From contig OX637803.1 in the NCBI GenBank assembly GCA_951802425.1, positions 1,364,001-1,428,000 of the forward strand: DNA of 64,000 nt, read 5' to 3'. This DNA is from Clavaria fumosa. Lineage: Eukaryota > Basidiomycota > Agaricomycetes > Agaricales > Clavariaceae. Both the position numbers and the translations under genes were made by a program. Positions 54,141 to 64,000 of the stretch are shown in pieces (the stretch's first letter is position 1; each line of letters begins with the position of its first letter). The notes below the pieces were generated by a model, which did not search any database, was not told where the DNA came from, and saw only the letters and a list, made by a program, of their open reading frames with translations.

Positions 54141-55316
54141 ATGCCTACTACATGTTCCAGTGCTCGACTTCCACCTCCTGTTGCCGACGACATCGACATT
54201 CCAGAACCGGCTGACAATACTCCGACTCCGAGTGTGTCTGGACCTCTGGACCACAATGAAGAGTCAGATCCCTCAGTCACTGATGACGACGACAAGCTAA
54301 ATGAACCTCCGACACCTTGAGCCGAATGCGAACTAACTCTGGCGCATCTCCTTCAGAAGATCATTGATGCTAACAAGCACCCGGAGATGGTTAAACCACA
54401 AGACCCTGATACCTTCAATGGCTCAGATGCTAAGAAGTTGAAAAGCTTCTTGGTCCAATGCCAATTGAACTTCCTTGATCACCCTAGAGTGTTCAAATCC
54501 GATTCTCATAAGGTACACTATGTCCTTTCCTTTCTCTGGGGCTTTGCCCTGGAATGGTTCGAACCGATGATCCTGGATGGCAAAGGCCATCCGGTCCTTT
54601 CGAACTATAAGATGTTCATTGCTCAACTTACAGAGAACTTTGGTCCTTATGATGCAATCTGCAAGGCGGAGTTCGAACTCGAACGCCTCCGGATGTGCGA
54701 GGACCAGAAGTTGATGAAATATACCATTTCGTTCAACAGATTCACGTCCATTGTCCATTGGGATGAATATGCGTTGCAGTGGCAGTTCTACAAAGGACTT
54801 GCCAGCCGCATCAAGGATGAACTGGCCTGCGTTAACCATGCGGACATGCTCCGTGGACTCTGCGAGCAAGTCAGTGTGATCGATGGTCATTATTGGGCTT
54901 GGCAGCAGGAGATCTCTCGGGACTCTGTTAAGGCTCCGATGCCTAACAACATCATCAAAAAGGCGACTTCGGATAATTCCAAGTCCCTGAACACTTCTGG
55001 CACTAATAACAAGCCTGAGAAACCATCGGAAAAGCGTCCGGTGAACTCCGGTTCGACTTCCGGAAACTCCGTTCCAAAGGCCGCTGAGGGCTCTGCTAAC
55101 TCCGGTAGCCCCAGCGACACAAAGAAGGCTCATCTGGGTCAGGATGGAAAACTGACTCCAGAGGAACGCCAACGGCATTTTGATAAGAATCTGTGCCTAT
55201 TCTGTGGAATAGCAGGCCACAAAGCCAACAAGTGTTGTAAGCAGACCTCGCGGGCCAGTGCCAGCGCTGCACGAATCACCTCCAACGGAGATGACTCCGT
55301 GCCAAAAAAAGATTGA
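54141..55316 (+). pseudogene. Gypsy-2 Gag
   Basis: From ATG 54141 (MPTTCSSARLPPP), interrupted by TGA at 54318-54320 (EPPTP-stop-AECEL), then open to 55316. The gag domain (DTFNGSDAKKLKSFL, FLWGFALEWFEPM, GLASRIKDEL) is followed by a Ser/Asn/Pro-rich stretch, one zinc knuckle CLFCGIAGHKANKC and a Lys-rich end. The stop fits CGA-to-TGA. Without it Gag would be about 391 residues. It ends 4 nt after a run of seven A, where the -1 frame of Pol is already open. Confidence 0.88.
55304..55310 (+). promoter_or_regulatory. Candidate -1 frameshift heptamer between Gag and Pol
   Basis: A AAA AAA in the correct phase (CCA AAA AAA GAT TGA). A -1 slip here moves ribosomes from Gag into the open Pol frame just before the Gag stop at 55314-55316. 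No pseudoknot was examined. Confidence 0.55.
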
Positions 55317-58300
55317 GCAGCCCAGAGAGCACAGTACAACTCTCCGGCTGCTCCGACTCCGATCGTACTAAACCTATACTCAATACCCTTTCCTTTCATC
55401 GTTCTCTTTCCCTTCTTGCCTCCTCTCCTTCTATTTCTTCTCCATTCAAAGCAATGATAGACTCTGGCGCTGAACTTTGTTTCATTGACGCCAAATTTGC
55501 TTCTCATTTCCGTCTTCCGAAAACTCCGGTGACCCCTCGGGAGGTCGTTTTTATTAATGGGACCACCTCCGTATGGGTTACCGAAGTGGTCTGGTTATCC
55601 ATTCGGCTCTCCGCCATGGATCTGACCGACATCTTGTGTGTAGTTACTGATCTTCATCCCTCTAGTGATGTGATCTTGGGAATGAATTGGCTGTTCCAAA
55701 ACAACCCGCTGGTTGACTGGACTACTGGCCAGATAAAGCCCAGACCATCTACGAATGAGGAAAAATCTCCGAAATCTGATCCAGAGGGTGCACCGGCCAG
55801 CACTCTCCATTCTGTCCCTCTGTCCACCTCTGTCCCTCTGTCTGTCTCTGCTCCGTGCACTCTGGTTCAAATGTTGTCTGCAGCGACTCCGAACCAAGCC
55901 CGGACTCCATCTCCATCTCTGCTTCTGTCTCCGTCTTTGACTCCATCTCTGACCTTTCCGTCTACTTCATCTCTCCAGGAGACACCCAAGGTTTCCTTTG
56001 TGAATGCTGCTGCATTTGCCACGGCTTGTGGACTTCGTGGGTCCCAAGTCTTTGGCATAATGTTGTCAAGCGAGTCCGCGCACGCAGCCTCCGCTTTGTT
56101 CAACATTCCTGACACCACCCCCCAGGATCTCCTCTCCGTTCCGGAGGAGTACAGGGACTTTCCAGATGTCTTCAGTAAAATGAAGGCAGACACCCTTGCT
56201 CTGCATCGACTGTATGATCTAAAATCAACCTGCTGGATGGCCAATCCCCTCTGCCAGGTGCAGTCTATTCTCTGTCGCAGTCCGAACTCAGCGAGTTTCT
56301 GGACGAACACCTCCGCATCGGATTTATCCGTCCGAGCTGTTCTCCGCACGGAGCACCTGTGCTCTTTGTCCGGAAGAAGAATGGAATGCTCCGATTATGC
56401 ATTGATTTCTGTGGTCTCAATAAATTGACCAAAAAGGACTGTTATCCGCTTCCGCTGACTAAAGATCTTCTCGATGTTCCAGGAAAAGCCTGAATCTATA
56501 CAAAACTCAACCTCTGACATGCATATCACCTGGTCTGTATCGCTGAGGGTGACAAATGGAAGACCGCATTCCACACCCAATATGGATCCTTTGAATGGTG
56601 TGTGATGCCTTTCGGGCTCACAAACGCGCCCGCCACATTCCAGCACTTTATGAACAACATATTCTCTGACCTTCTCGACACGTTCATGGTCGTCTACCTC
56701 AACGACATCCTCATTTACTCCGAGGATCCGAAACAACACATTGAGCACGTCTGAGAGGTACTCCGAAGGCTCCGGAAGCATGGTCTCTTCCTGAACCTGG
56801 CTAAGTGTGAATTTCACACTGAAACTGTGGAGTATCTCAGATTTGTTTTATCTCCGTCCGGACTTTCTATGGACATGGCTAAAGTAAAAACTATACAGGA
56901 TTGGCTGACTCTGCAGAAGGTCAAGGATGTCCAGTCCTTCCTTGGGTTCGCCAATTTCTACCACTGCTTTGTCCATGGCTATTCCAAGATCATTGCTCTG
57001 ATGAACCACTTGATGCATAAAAACATTGGATGGCATTGGTCCGACAATTGCCAGTCCGTGTTTGACTATCTAAAAACCGTGTTCTCCATGGCTCCAATCC
57101 TCTCGCACTTCATTCCTGGAGCTCTGCTGATAGTCGAAATGGACGCCTCGGACTACACTGTCGCCGCGATACTTTCTACGGTTGCCTCCAACGGTGAAGT
57201 CCATCCTATCGCTTTTCATTCCCGCACCCTAGGCATCTCCGAACTGAACTATGACACCCACAATAAGGAACTCCTCACTATATTTGAGGCGTTTACTGCT
57301 TGGAGGCACTATCTCGAAGGTTCTGAAATTCCGGTTGATGTTGTTACCGACCACAAGAACCTAGAGTACTTCTCCACAGTCCACCTGCTCACCCGGTGTC
57401 AAGCCAGGTGGTTGGAGTTCCTTTCCCAGTTCAATTTCATGATCCGATTCTGCCCCGGGCGCCTCGGAATGAAACCCGATGCATTGACTAGACATTGGGA
57501 TGTCTATCCCAAAGAGGGGGATAGTGACTATGCCCGCATCAATCCGCAAAACCTCCGACTGATGTTCTCCAGTGAACAATTGATATTGTCTCTCCGAGCT
57601 TCGTTGCTTTACATACCCGCACTCCACGCATCGTTTGTGATTGACGATCATCAACTCCAAGAGGACATCCAGTCTGGACTCTTGCTTGATCCTGTGATCG
57701 TCCCAATCCTAGAAGACCTCTGCTTGAACTCCGTGGACCCTAAGTGGTCCATGGATGATGACGGACTTCTCCGCAAGCATGGACGGATTTATGTACCGGA
57801 CGTCAATGACCTCTGACTCCGTGTTTTACATGCGAGACATGATCACCTGCTCACCAGACATTTCGGTCAGACCAAGACTACGGCCTTGGTCTTCAGGGAT
57901 TATACCTGGCCGAAACTCTGAGGATTCGTATCAGACTTTTGCAAATCTTGCATGACTTGTGGTAGGGCAAAAGCCCCTTGGCATAAGCCGTATGGAACGC
58001 TCAAGCAGCTGCCCATACCCGAAAAACTGTGGAATTCCATTTCGATGGATTTCATCAAGCAACTCCCTGAGAGCTCCGGTTTTACCACAATATTGGTGGT
58101 TGTTGATAGGTTTACAAAGCAGGGGATCTTCATCCCGACGACTGACGAAGTGAACTCCATGGAGTTGGCCCATCTATTCGTATTCCACATCTTCTCGAAA
58201 CATGGAGTTCTGTCACATGTCACCTCTGATTGCGGCTCCAAGTTCATTTCCCATTTTTTTCACTTGTTGGGTAAAGTCCTGGACATGACTTTACACTTCA

Positions 58301-59124
58301 CCTCCGGATATCATCCGGAGGGCAACGGACAGACGGAGCAGACTAACCAGATGTTGGAACAGTACCTCCGTTGTTACTGCAATTACCAGCAGGACAACTG
58401 GTCGCAGCTTCTGCCCCTAGCCGAGTTTGCCTACAACAATGCCCTGAGCACCACCATTGGGGTTTCTCCATTCTTCGCAAACAAGGGCTATCACCCGAAT
58501 ATCTTGGTATTCCCCAAACGTGAAGTAACTTCGGTCCGTGCCCGAGAGCTCGCTGTAGACTTGGATCAGCTGCACCAAGAACTCCGTAACCAAATCACCG
58601 AAGCACAGAGTCGCTATCTGGGTCCGGCAGACAACCATCGAACTCCGGCACTGGAGTTTAAGGTTGGAAACCGAGTATACGTTAAGGCGAAGTTTCTCTG
58701 TATGACCGGACCCTCCAAAAAACTCTCTGACAAGTTCCTCGGACCTTTCAAAATCATTGGAGAGGCCGGTTCGCACTCCTTCATACTCCGACTCCCCGAG
58801 GCCATGTGAGCCATCCACCCTGTCTTCCACATTTCCATGCTGGAGTCAGTCACTCTGAATACAATTCCGAATCATACCATCTCCCCGCCTCCTCCAGTAG
58901 AGATCGACAGAGACTTAGAGCATGAAATCTCCGAAGTGCTCGACTCCAAGATCGACAAACGCCGCACCTGCAAACTCCTATACCTGGTGTGGTGGTCCGG
59001 ATATGAAGGAACCGATGAGGAAACATCCTGGCTTCCCACTATGGAACTTGTTCATGCCTCCGAGGCCGTTTCGGATTTCCACCAAGCTTATCCGAACAAG
59101 CCTGGACCTCTCAATACCCTCTAG
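55313..59124 (+). pseudogene. Gypsy-2 Pol: protease, RT, RNase H, integrase, chromodomain
   Basis: Protease MIDSGAELCFID (Asp at 55460-55462). One base is missing near 56222 (YDLKINLLDG disrupted). [24 protein letters not shown], then YLND at 56695-56706 where YLDD is expected (AAC at 56701-56703). RNase H: VEMDASDYTV, YDTHNKELL, TDHKNLEY. Integrase: CKSCMTCG, SMDFIKQLP, TSDCGSKF and GQTEQTNQ (triad present). Chromodomain: EHEISEVLDSK, YLVWWSGYEGTDEETSW; stop at 59122-59124. In-frame TGAs at 56491, 56515, 56752, 57814, 57919 and 58807 all sit where Arg fits, and the RT change is GAC-to-AAC after a C, so every one is explainable by a CpG transition. Confidence 0.93.
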
Positions 59125-59617
59125 ACCTTTCTCCGTTCACTCCGATACCCTGAAATTTCTCTTATGCTTCTATTTATGTACATTTTCCATTCAATACAAC
59201 TCCGTCTCTTTTCTCCATTCACTCTGATACCCCGAAATCTCTCTTATGCTTCTACTTACGTACATTTTCCATTCTATACTACTCCGTCTCTCTCTTCTCC
59301 ATCTTCTCTGAAACAAAAAAATTAAAATTAAAATTAAAATCCATATTTCTGTCTCTCTGTCTCTCTGTCTCTCTGTCTCTCTGTCTCTCTCTCTGTTCCT
59401 TTCTCCGAAAACTCCGAAAACTCTGAACTTTTTATTTTTTTTCTCCCAAGTCCAACTCCAAATCTCTCTTCGTCTTCTCTGTCTTGTCTTACTTTATTTT
59501 CTTTCATTCCGCTTACTTTTCACTCAAGTTCAAAGATAAAACAAACAATAAAATTATAAAAAGAAAACAATAAAAAGAAACAATAAATAAAATGTAGATA
59601 AATTATTTGATTTTTTT
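59125..59617. other. Gypsy-2 spacer: diverged duplicate and CT microsatellite
   Basis: A segment of about 75 bp (CTCCGTTCACTCCGATACCC...CATTTTCCATT) occurs twice at 59131 and 59212. 59349-59396 is a (TCTCTG)n microsatellite. 59525-59617 is very AT-rich. Confidence 0.7.
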
Positions 59618-60651
59618 TTAGGTGGAGGGGGGCAAGCTGGGCGATGCTTGTAAAACTCCCTCAGGCTCCTTAAGCCCAGACTCTGCTCCAACTTCTCCCT
59701 CCTCTGCCTCCGCCTCTTTCTCCGCCTCTGCACCCTTCTCTGCTGCTTTCTCCACCTCTCCTTCTTTCTCCGCCTCTGCTTCTTTCTCCACCTCTGCTTC
59801 TTTCTCCGCTCCCACTTCCTCTGTCTCCTTCTTCTCCGCCTCTGTCTCCACCCCCTTTTCCGAACCCGCCACCTCCACCACCATCTTCTCTGCCTCCTCC
59901 TTCTCCTCCCCCACTCCCCACTTCCCCATCAGAAATTCCTGGAGGATCTTCCGATCCTCCGCTGCCACCTTCTGCTCCGCCCTTGCCTCCTTCCACCACT
60001 CCTCCAACTCGAACACCCCGTGGACCACCAACTCGTAGATGGTTTTCACCACCCCGGTCCGCTCTGCCTCCGCCCTGTCCACGTCTGCCCGTGGCACCCG
60101 CACCTCCTTCACCTCCTCCTCCAACTCCACCACAGTCTTCTTCGACCATGCGGAGCGGAATTTCTTCCGCTCTGGCCCCTCTGCCTCTCCGCCCCCGCAC
60201 CGCTGTTTCGCTGCCGCACATGCAACACATGCGGTGCCCCGCCCTCCGCTCGGCCACACACACCCCATTCCGAGCTGGACACATCGCGCACAGTCCGTGC
60301 ACTCCGTGTCTGACTCCGTGGCCAGTGTCTGCTTCCTCCCCATCCCCTGCGCCTTCGCGATTTCCTCCGCCCTCACCCTCTCCATCTCCTCCCCTGCACC
60401 TTCGTGATTTCCTCTGCCCTCGCCCTCTCCATCTCCTCCCGCCACACCTTGTCTGCAGCCTCCCTCTTCTTCCACTCCTCCTCCTCCTGTGCCTTCTTGT
60501 CCTTCAGCGCCTTGATCTGGCGCATGAGGACTGTGATCTCGGGGTCCTCGTCCTCCACACACAACTGCATGGGGGTGGTGACCATGGGGCGTGGTTGAGG
60601 GCAGGGAGGCCGGCTGGGCCCCGCTTCGGGTGTGCTCGGGTTGTGCGACAT
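59618..60651 (-). pseudogene. Opposite-strand accessory gene of Gypsy-2: coiled coil, Cys cluster, acidic repeats
   Basis: Read right to left from ATG at 60649-60651 (MSHNPSTPEAGPSRPP). A coiled coil (IKALKDKKAQEEEEWKKREA, VWREEMERARAEE) leads to a 47-bp tandem duplication at about 60362-60455, which shifts the frame; the rest continues in the frame ending at 59618. Next come a Cys cluster C-x2-C-x2-C-x6-C (CTDCARC...GCVWP) then C-x2-C-x5-C, a helical part (ELEEWWKEARAEQK), and an acidic tail of EKEAEAEKE repeats. The total would be about 345 residues. An AT-rich, TATA-like stretch lies 10-50 bp before the ATG, so it may have its own promoter. The same type of gene occupies the same place in Gypsy-3 (10629-11631). 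Function unknown. Confidence 0.65.
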
Positions 60652-60909
60652 CGAGTTTTTAAAAAAAATTTATAAAAAATAAAAAATAAAAAATAGGGAT
60701 TGCCCGTGCTAGGGGCTAGTGATGATGGTAGCAGGCTAAAGAAGAGAAAAAAATTGGTGTATGATGCGCGCAGCCTTTTGACCCCCAAAATTTTTTTGGA
60801 CTCCACTTGACACGCTGCAAAACTCCAATGCTAACTTGTTATGGGAGCCATGTGTTCACACGGACTTTGGCCACAGGGTCTCAGGGGTTCGACCCTAAGA
60901 GGGGGATAC

Positions 60910-61633
60910 TGTTACGACCCCATCTGCTTGCATAAGCACGATCCCCGCTCCAGACTCCGAGTTCCGTACCAGCCCCAATCCACTCCACTGTAACTCTGTG
61001 CACTCTGCTCTGCACCTTCATCAGACTTTACTCCGCCGGCCTTCGGACTGTTCAGACTTCGTTCTAGAACCTTCTCCCTCCATCCCCTCATTCTGTTTAC
61101 CATTGAGAGGATACCCTTGACCCATGGGAGTCGCTTTTTTGTTGTTGTTTCTTTGTTCCATGAAAATTGCACAGGCACATGTGGTGAAACTCTCCTAGTA
61201 ATTTGATATGTACATTGTTTCACATTACTCCTATACTCTGTCCTTGCAGTATAAGTTTCCACCTGTATCTCCCTGCTCCTCAGTTCAAATATTAACGTCT
61301 CTTGATCCTAAATATCTCTGAGCTTTCATCCTCATCATCCTTGACATTCTCCACATCATCCGACCAACTCCAACCAACTCCGATGGACTCCGATCAACTT
61401 CAGAGTTTTGACTTATGTTCTGATCCTCTCTTAGGTATTGTTCTTGTTTGATAAATAGGGATAAGTATATACGTGGTGGCACAACACATACATTGAGGCC
61501 GCAGTCCCATAAGTCTCCTTCCTCTTGTTTACTTCTCCATTTCACCGATATCAGACTCCAACCGGACTCCGATAGAACATCTCCGCTCCACTCCGCTAAC
61601 CCCTTCGCCGCTAACCTTGTTAGGACCGTGACA
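60910..61633 (+). repeat. Gypsy-2 3' LTR
   Basis: 724 bp, TGTTACGACCCC to GGACCGTGACA, preceded by polypurine tract AAGAGGGGG. Differs from the 5' LTR at many sites, nearly all CpG/TpG/CpA exchanges. Confidence 0.95.
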
Positions 61634-61638
61634 GTTGG

Positions 61639-62700
61639 GCATAACAGCCAGAAGAATAATACATACATCAAAGGGGTTGCAGCAGACTTGGGAGCTCTAC
61701 GATGAGATGGCATGGCCAAACCAGCAATGAACCCGAGAAAATGATTTGGGAGAGAGGGCCTCTGAGGGATGACCAGAACATACAAGAAGGGGGAGCTGAG
61801 GAATAATTTAAACGCAGTCTGAAGGTATAAAAGCATTTTCAGATGGTAGTTGACTTTATTCCAAAGGAAAAGTTGTACCATTTCAGAGGCTAGACGGGCC
61901 CTGTGCCTGCAGGGTCATAATGACAGTCTTTTGCAGAAGAAGCTTCTAGCTTCTTCAATCAACAAGTTTGAATGCTGTGCGCCTCAGAAGTTTGAATGTG
62001 TGGGTGAAATATGAAAGGGTCAGTGTGTGAAAATTCACATTTATGATAAGGAAAAATACACCAACTAACCTAGAACTGACTAAAATGCTTGTTTAGGGTT
62101 TTTCAGGGACAGGATGGACATCCATCAGAAATTAGTCCTTATCCAATTGAGGTGAGAAGTTGCATTGCACATGCTTGCTATTAGAGCAGGGAAGATAGGG
62201 CTGCTAAAGACATTCTAAGAAGAATATTGCTTACCAAATGTAGCAGGCACAGCCAGACATAGTCAGGGTACAGGTGTGTTAGATGGCAACAGACCTTATG
62301 GACCAAGACATTTAGAGCGATCCAGGGACAGAATGGATATCCATCAGAAAGTAGTCCCTATCCAATTGAGGTGAGAATGTGCATTGCACATGCTTGCTAT
62401 CAGAGCGGTCAAGGCAGGGTCATTAATCATATTCTAAAAAGAATCTTGCTTACAAAATGTAGCATATGGAGCCATAGTCTGGGTGCAGGTGCGTTAGATG
62501 CAATAGAGCCCTGAGGCTGAATGAGGAAAGAAAAAAAAGGACAGTAAAGAGGGTGAAAAAAAGGCTCCCCTCCAAAGAACTCATGCGCTCTCTCTTTACA
62601 CACCTCTCAGACTTATTGTCACATCCCATGAACAGATTTTATCAAAGTGGAGCAGCTGGTAAGCTCAAATTTTTCATAAGTGAAGAGACACTGAGTTGCG
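61639..62700. repeat. Intergenic, with a 220-bp imperfect tandem duplication
   Basis: CAGGGACAGGATGGACATCC at about 62105 and CAGGGACAGAATGGATATCC at about 62325 start two diverged copies that stay similar for about 190 bp (ATTGCACATGCTTGCTAT in both). No coding signal. Confidence 0.75.
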
Positions 62701-62703
62701 CCA

Positions 62704-63792
62704 ATGGCAGCTGAGAGGCTGGAGGCTGAGGCAACTGCCCAACATGAAGGACCCCTTCAGTCAAGATATCTGAGCACTTTGACGAAGGTAAGGTCAAATA
62801 TGTCAGCGAAGACCAGATGCTCACAAGAAGGCAGAGCTATCTTGATACTCCTCTATTTCAAGTGCGGTATGAAGGTAGTACTCATCAGTATGAATTGGTG
62901 AAAGCTGGGTCTGTGGACGAACCTGAGGACATCATGCTGCGTTTGACTGGAGTCATCATCCATTGCCATTTGCCTCCCATCTTGGAAACACCCAAGTAAG
63001 CTGTTTACAAGGATTCAAGCTTTGACTCACATTATTCTTTCGCAGAGAACTGAAGAACCTGCTCCAAGAAGTGACTGTCATGGGTTTAGACACACAAAAG
63101 TTCAAAGCGGCCATGGAGGGAATAGTCGCCATTCACAGCACCTTTACCAAGCATATCTATTCTGGCCATTTGCTAGATTGGACTCCACAGGTCATCAACG
63201 GATGGAAGAGTATCAGAGCTGGCAGCCGATACTTTACCACTGGCCCAGCATCTGCAGATGCAGAGATTGTTCTTTTCCTTTCATCAGTTGATCCAGAAGG
63301 TATCTTGGGGTCAGTGGATAAACACAGGTTCTGCCATACTATCGACAATGATGTAGGCTACTTCAAGAGGGAGGCAAAGGGCAATCAGAAATTCAAGTAT
63401 GTCATCGCAATATCAGTTAATTATAAGTCAAACAGTTTACGGATCTGAAGGTACATACCCACCAGCCCTGATGTATTCTCCATAGGAGATATTGTAGAGA
63501 TAAGGGTTTCTTTTCGTGCTGTACCCATCAGTTCACAACCAAGACATCTGAAGATGGGTATTATCCTTCGATTGCTGGCTTTGATTGACAATTCCTTTAC
63601 CAAAGTGAGTAACGTTTTAAGGAATGTCCATATAAATGAACTTCAGTTACCTTTCAGGAAGCATCACTTGCCCTTGCACGGTCTCAATTGGAGGCACCGC
63701 AAGCCAACAAATCGCTAAAAAGAAAATTGAATTTCTCAGACGATGAGAGTGGATCTGAGGGTGAGGAGCGCCTCACAAGGCTGAGAATTTAG
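62704..63792 (+). CDS. Spliced hypothetical gene, apparently intact
   Basis: Function not recognised, though the layout matches a multicopy Agaricomycete family. Exons: possibly 62704 onward, 62759-62995 (KISEHFDEGKVKYVSED, PLFQVRYEGSTHQYELVKAG, DIMLRLTGVIIHCHLPPI), 63046-63395 (joins as KELKNLLQEVTVMGLDTQ; AIHSTFTKHIYSGHLLDWTP, GPASADAEIVLFLSSVDPEG), about 63486-63604 (DIVEIRVSFRAVPIS, LLALIDNSFTK) and about 63658-63792 (ASLALARSQLEAPQ, KRKLNFSDDESGSEGEE), stop TAG at 63790-63792. The phase across 62995/63046 is consistent. The C-terminal KRK followed by acidic residues suggests a nuclear signal. No stops lie in the proposed frame, unlike the other genes here. First exon and the 63396-63485 junction are uncertain. 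Confidence 0.5.
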
Positions 63793-64000
63793 GAAGTATG
63801 CAGAGTTGGCGCATTGTGGATGGATCCTTTACTTCACATTACAATGAGGATATACGTTAATTAATGATATCTTGAGTAGTGCATAAAGAATATATTTTAT
63901 AGCCACTCACTCCAAGGATACAGAAGGTGTTGGCAGATGAGGTGTCAGCAGGGCATTGATATTGAGGTGTTGGAGTGAGGTGCTGCAATGGCAGTGAGGC

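Larger units (their letters stand above)
52516..61633 (+). mobile_element. Gypsy-2: chromodomain Ty3/gypsy element, inactivated
   Basis: 9118 bp with 724-bp LTRs (the left one interrupted) and target duplication GTTGG (52511-52515, 61634-61638). Order: LTR, self-priming site, gag, pol with chromodomain, about 500 bp AT/CT-rich, an opposite-strand gene, LTR. At least seven TGA stops, one frameshift and a changed RT active site. Confidence 0.95.

Noticed and set aside
59622..60675. Plus-strand Ser/Pro-rich frames at the Gypsy-2 accessory gene
   Set aside because: Complement shadows of the GAG-rich minus-strand gene. They have no domain, while the minus strand has a coiled coil and Cys cluster.

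Overview
The window reads as an accessory, repeat-dominated region of an Agaricomycete (Basidiomycota, mushroom-forming fungus). The evidence is short GT-AG introns of roughly 50-70 bp, JmjC-like and TET/JBP-like genes of the kinds expanded in these fungi, chromodomain Ty3/gypsy elements next to Ty1/copia elements, and the absence of any bacterial signal (no operons, Shine-Dalgarno sites, rRNA, CRISPR or functional tRNA gene). The species cannot be named from sequence alone.

Layout. 0-7.4 kb: decayed or partial spliced genes, including two JmjC-like genes (1.3-3.8 kb + strand; 6.4-7.35 kb - strand). 8-9.2 kb: minisatellites. 10.6-13.2 kb: 3' part of a chromodomain gypsy element (Gypsy-3) on the - strand, with an accessory gene on the opposite strand. 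14.9-33.3 kb: nested retrotransposons: rearranged Copia-A family pieces, a gypsy integrase fragment, a decayed Copia-B, six copies of a 318/319-bp solo LTR, three copies of a 218-220 bp LTR-like element carrying a tRNA-like fold, and an apparently perfect ~4.4 kb inverted repeat (23.0-27.4 and 28.9-33.3 kb) around a ~1.5 kb spacer. 33.5-~42 kb: a TET/JBP-like gene on the - strand, split by a 5.6 kb copia element (Copia-C, 34.5-40.1 kb). 43.1-49.0 kb: a complete Gypsy-1 with 305-bp LTRs, matching 5-bp target duplications and open gag and pol. 50.7-51.9 kb: a spliced host-type gene on the - strand. 52.5-61.6 kb: Gypsy-2, complete in structure but inactivated. It carries a foreign solo LTR inside its 5' LTR, a decayed gag-pol, and a second example of the opposite-strand accessory gene. 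62.7-63.8 kb: a spliced gene that looks intact.

How the parts relate. Two unrelated gypsy families show a Tf1-like self-priming arrangement: the predicted 5' end of the mRNA is complementary to a site 2 nt after the 5' LTR. Three copia families instead share a site matching the anticodon arm of elongator tRNA-Met. LTR-LTR differences and premature stops are overwhelmingly CpG transitions (CGA to TGA; TG in one LTR opposite CA in the other), which points to DNA methylation of these elements, and a TET/JBP-like gene lies in the same window. The best candidates for something undescribed are the opposite-strand coiled-coil/Cys-cluster gene shared by Gypsy-2 and Gypsy-3, and the tRNA-like LTR element. 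All calls come from reading the sequence; no database search or alignment was run.
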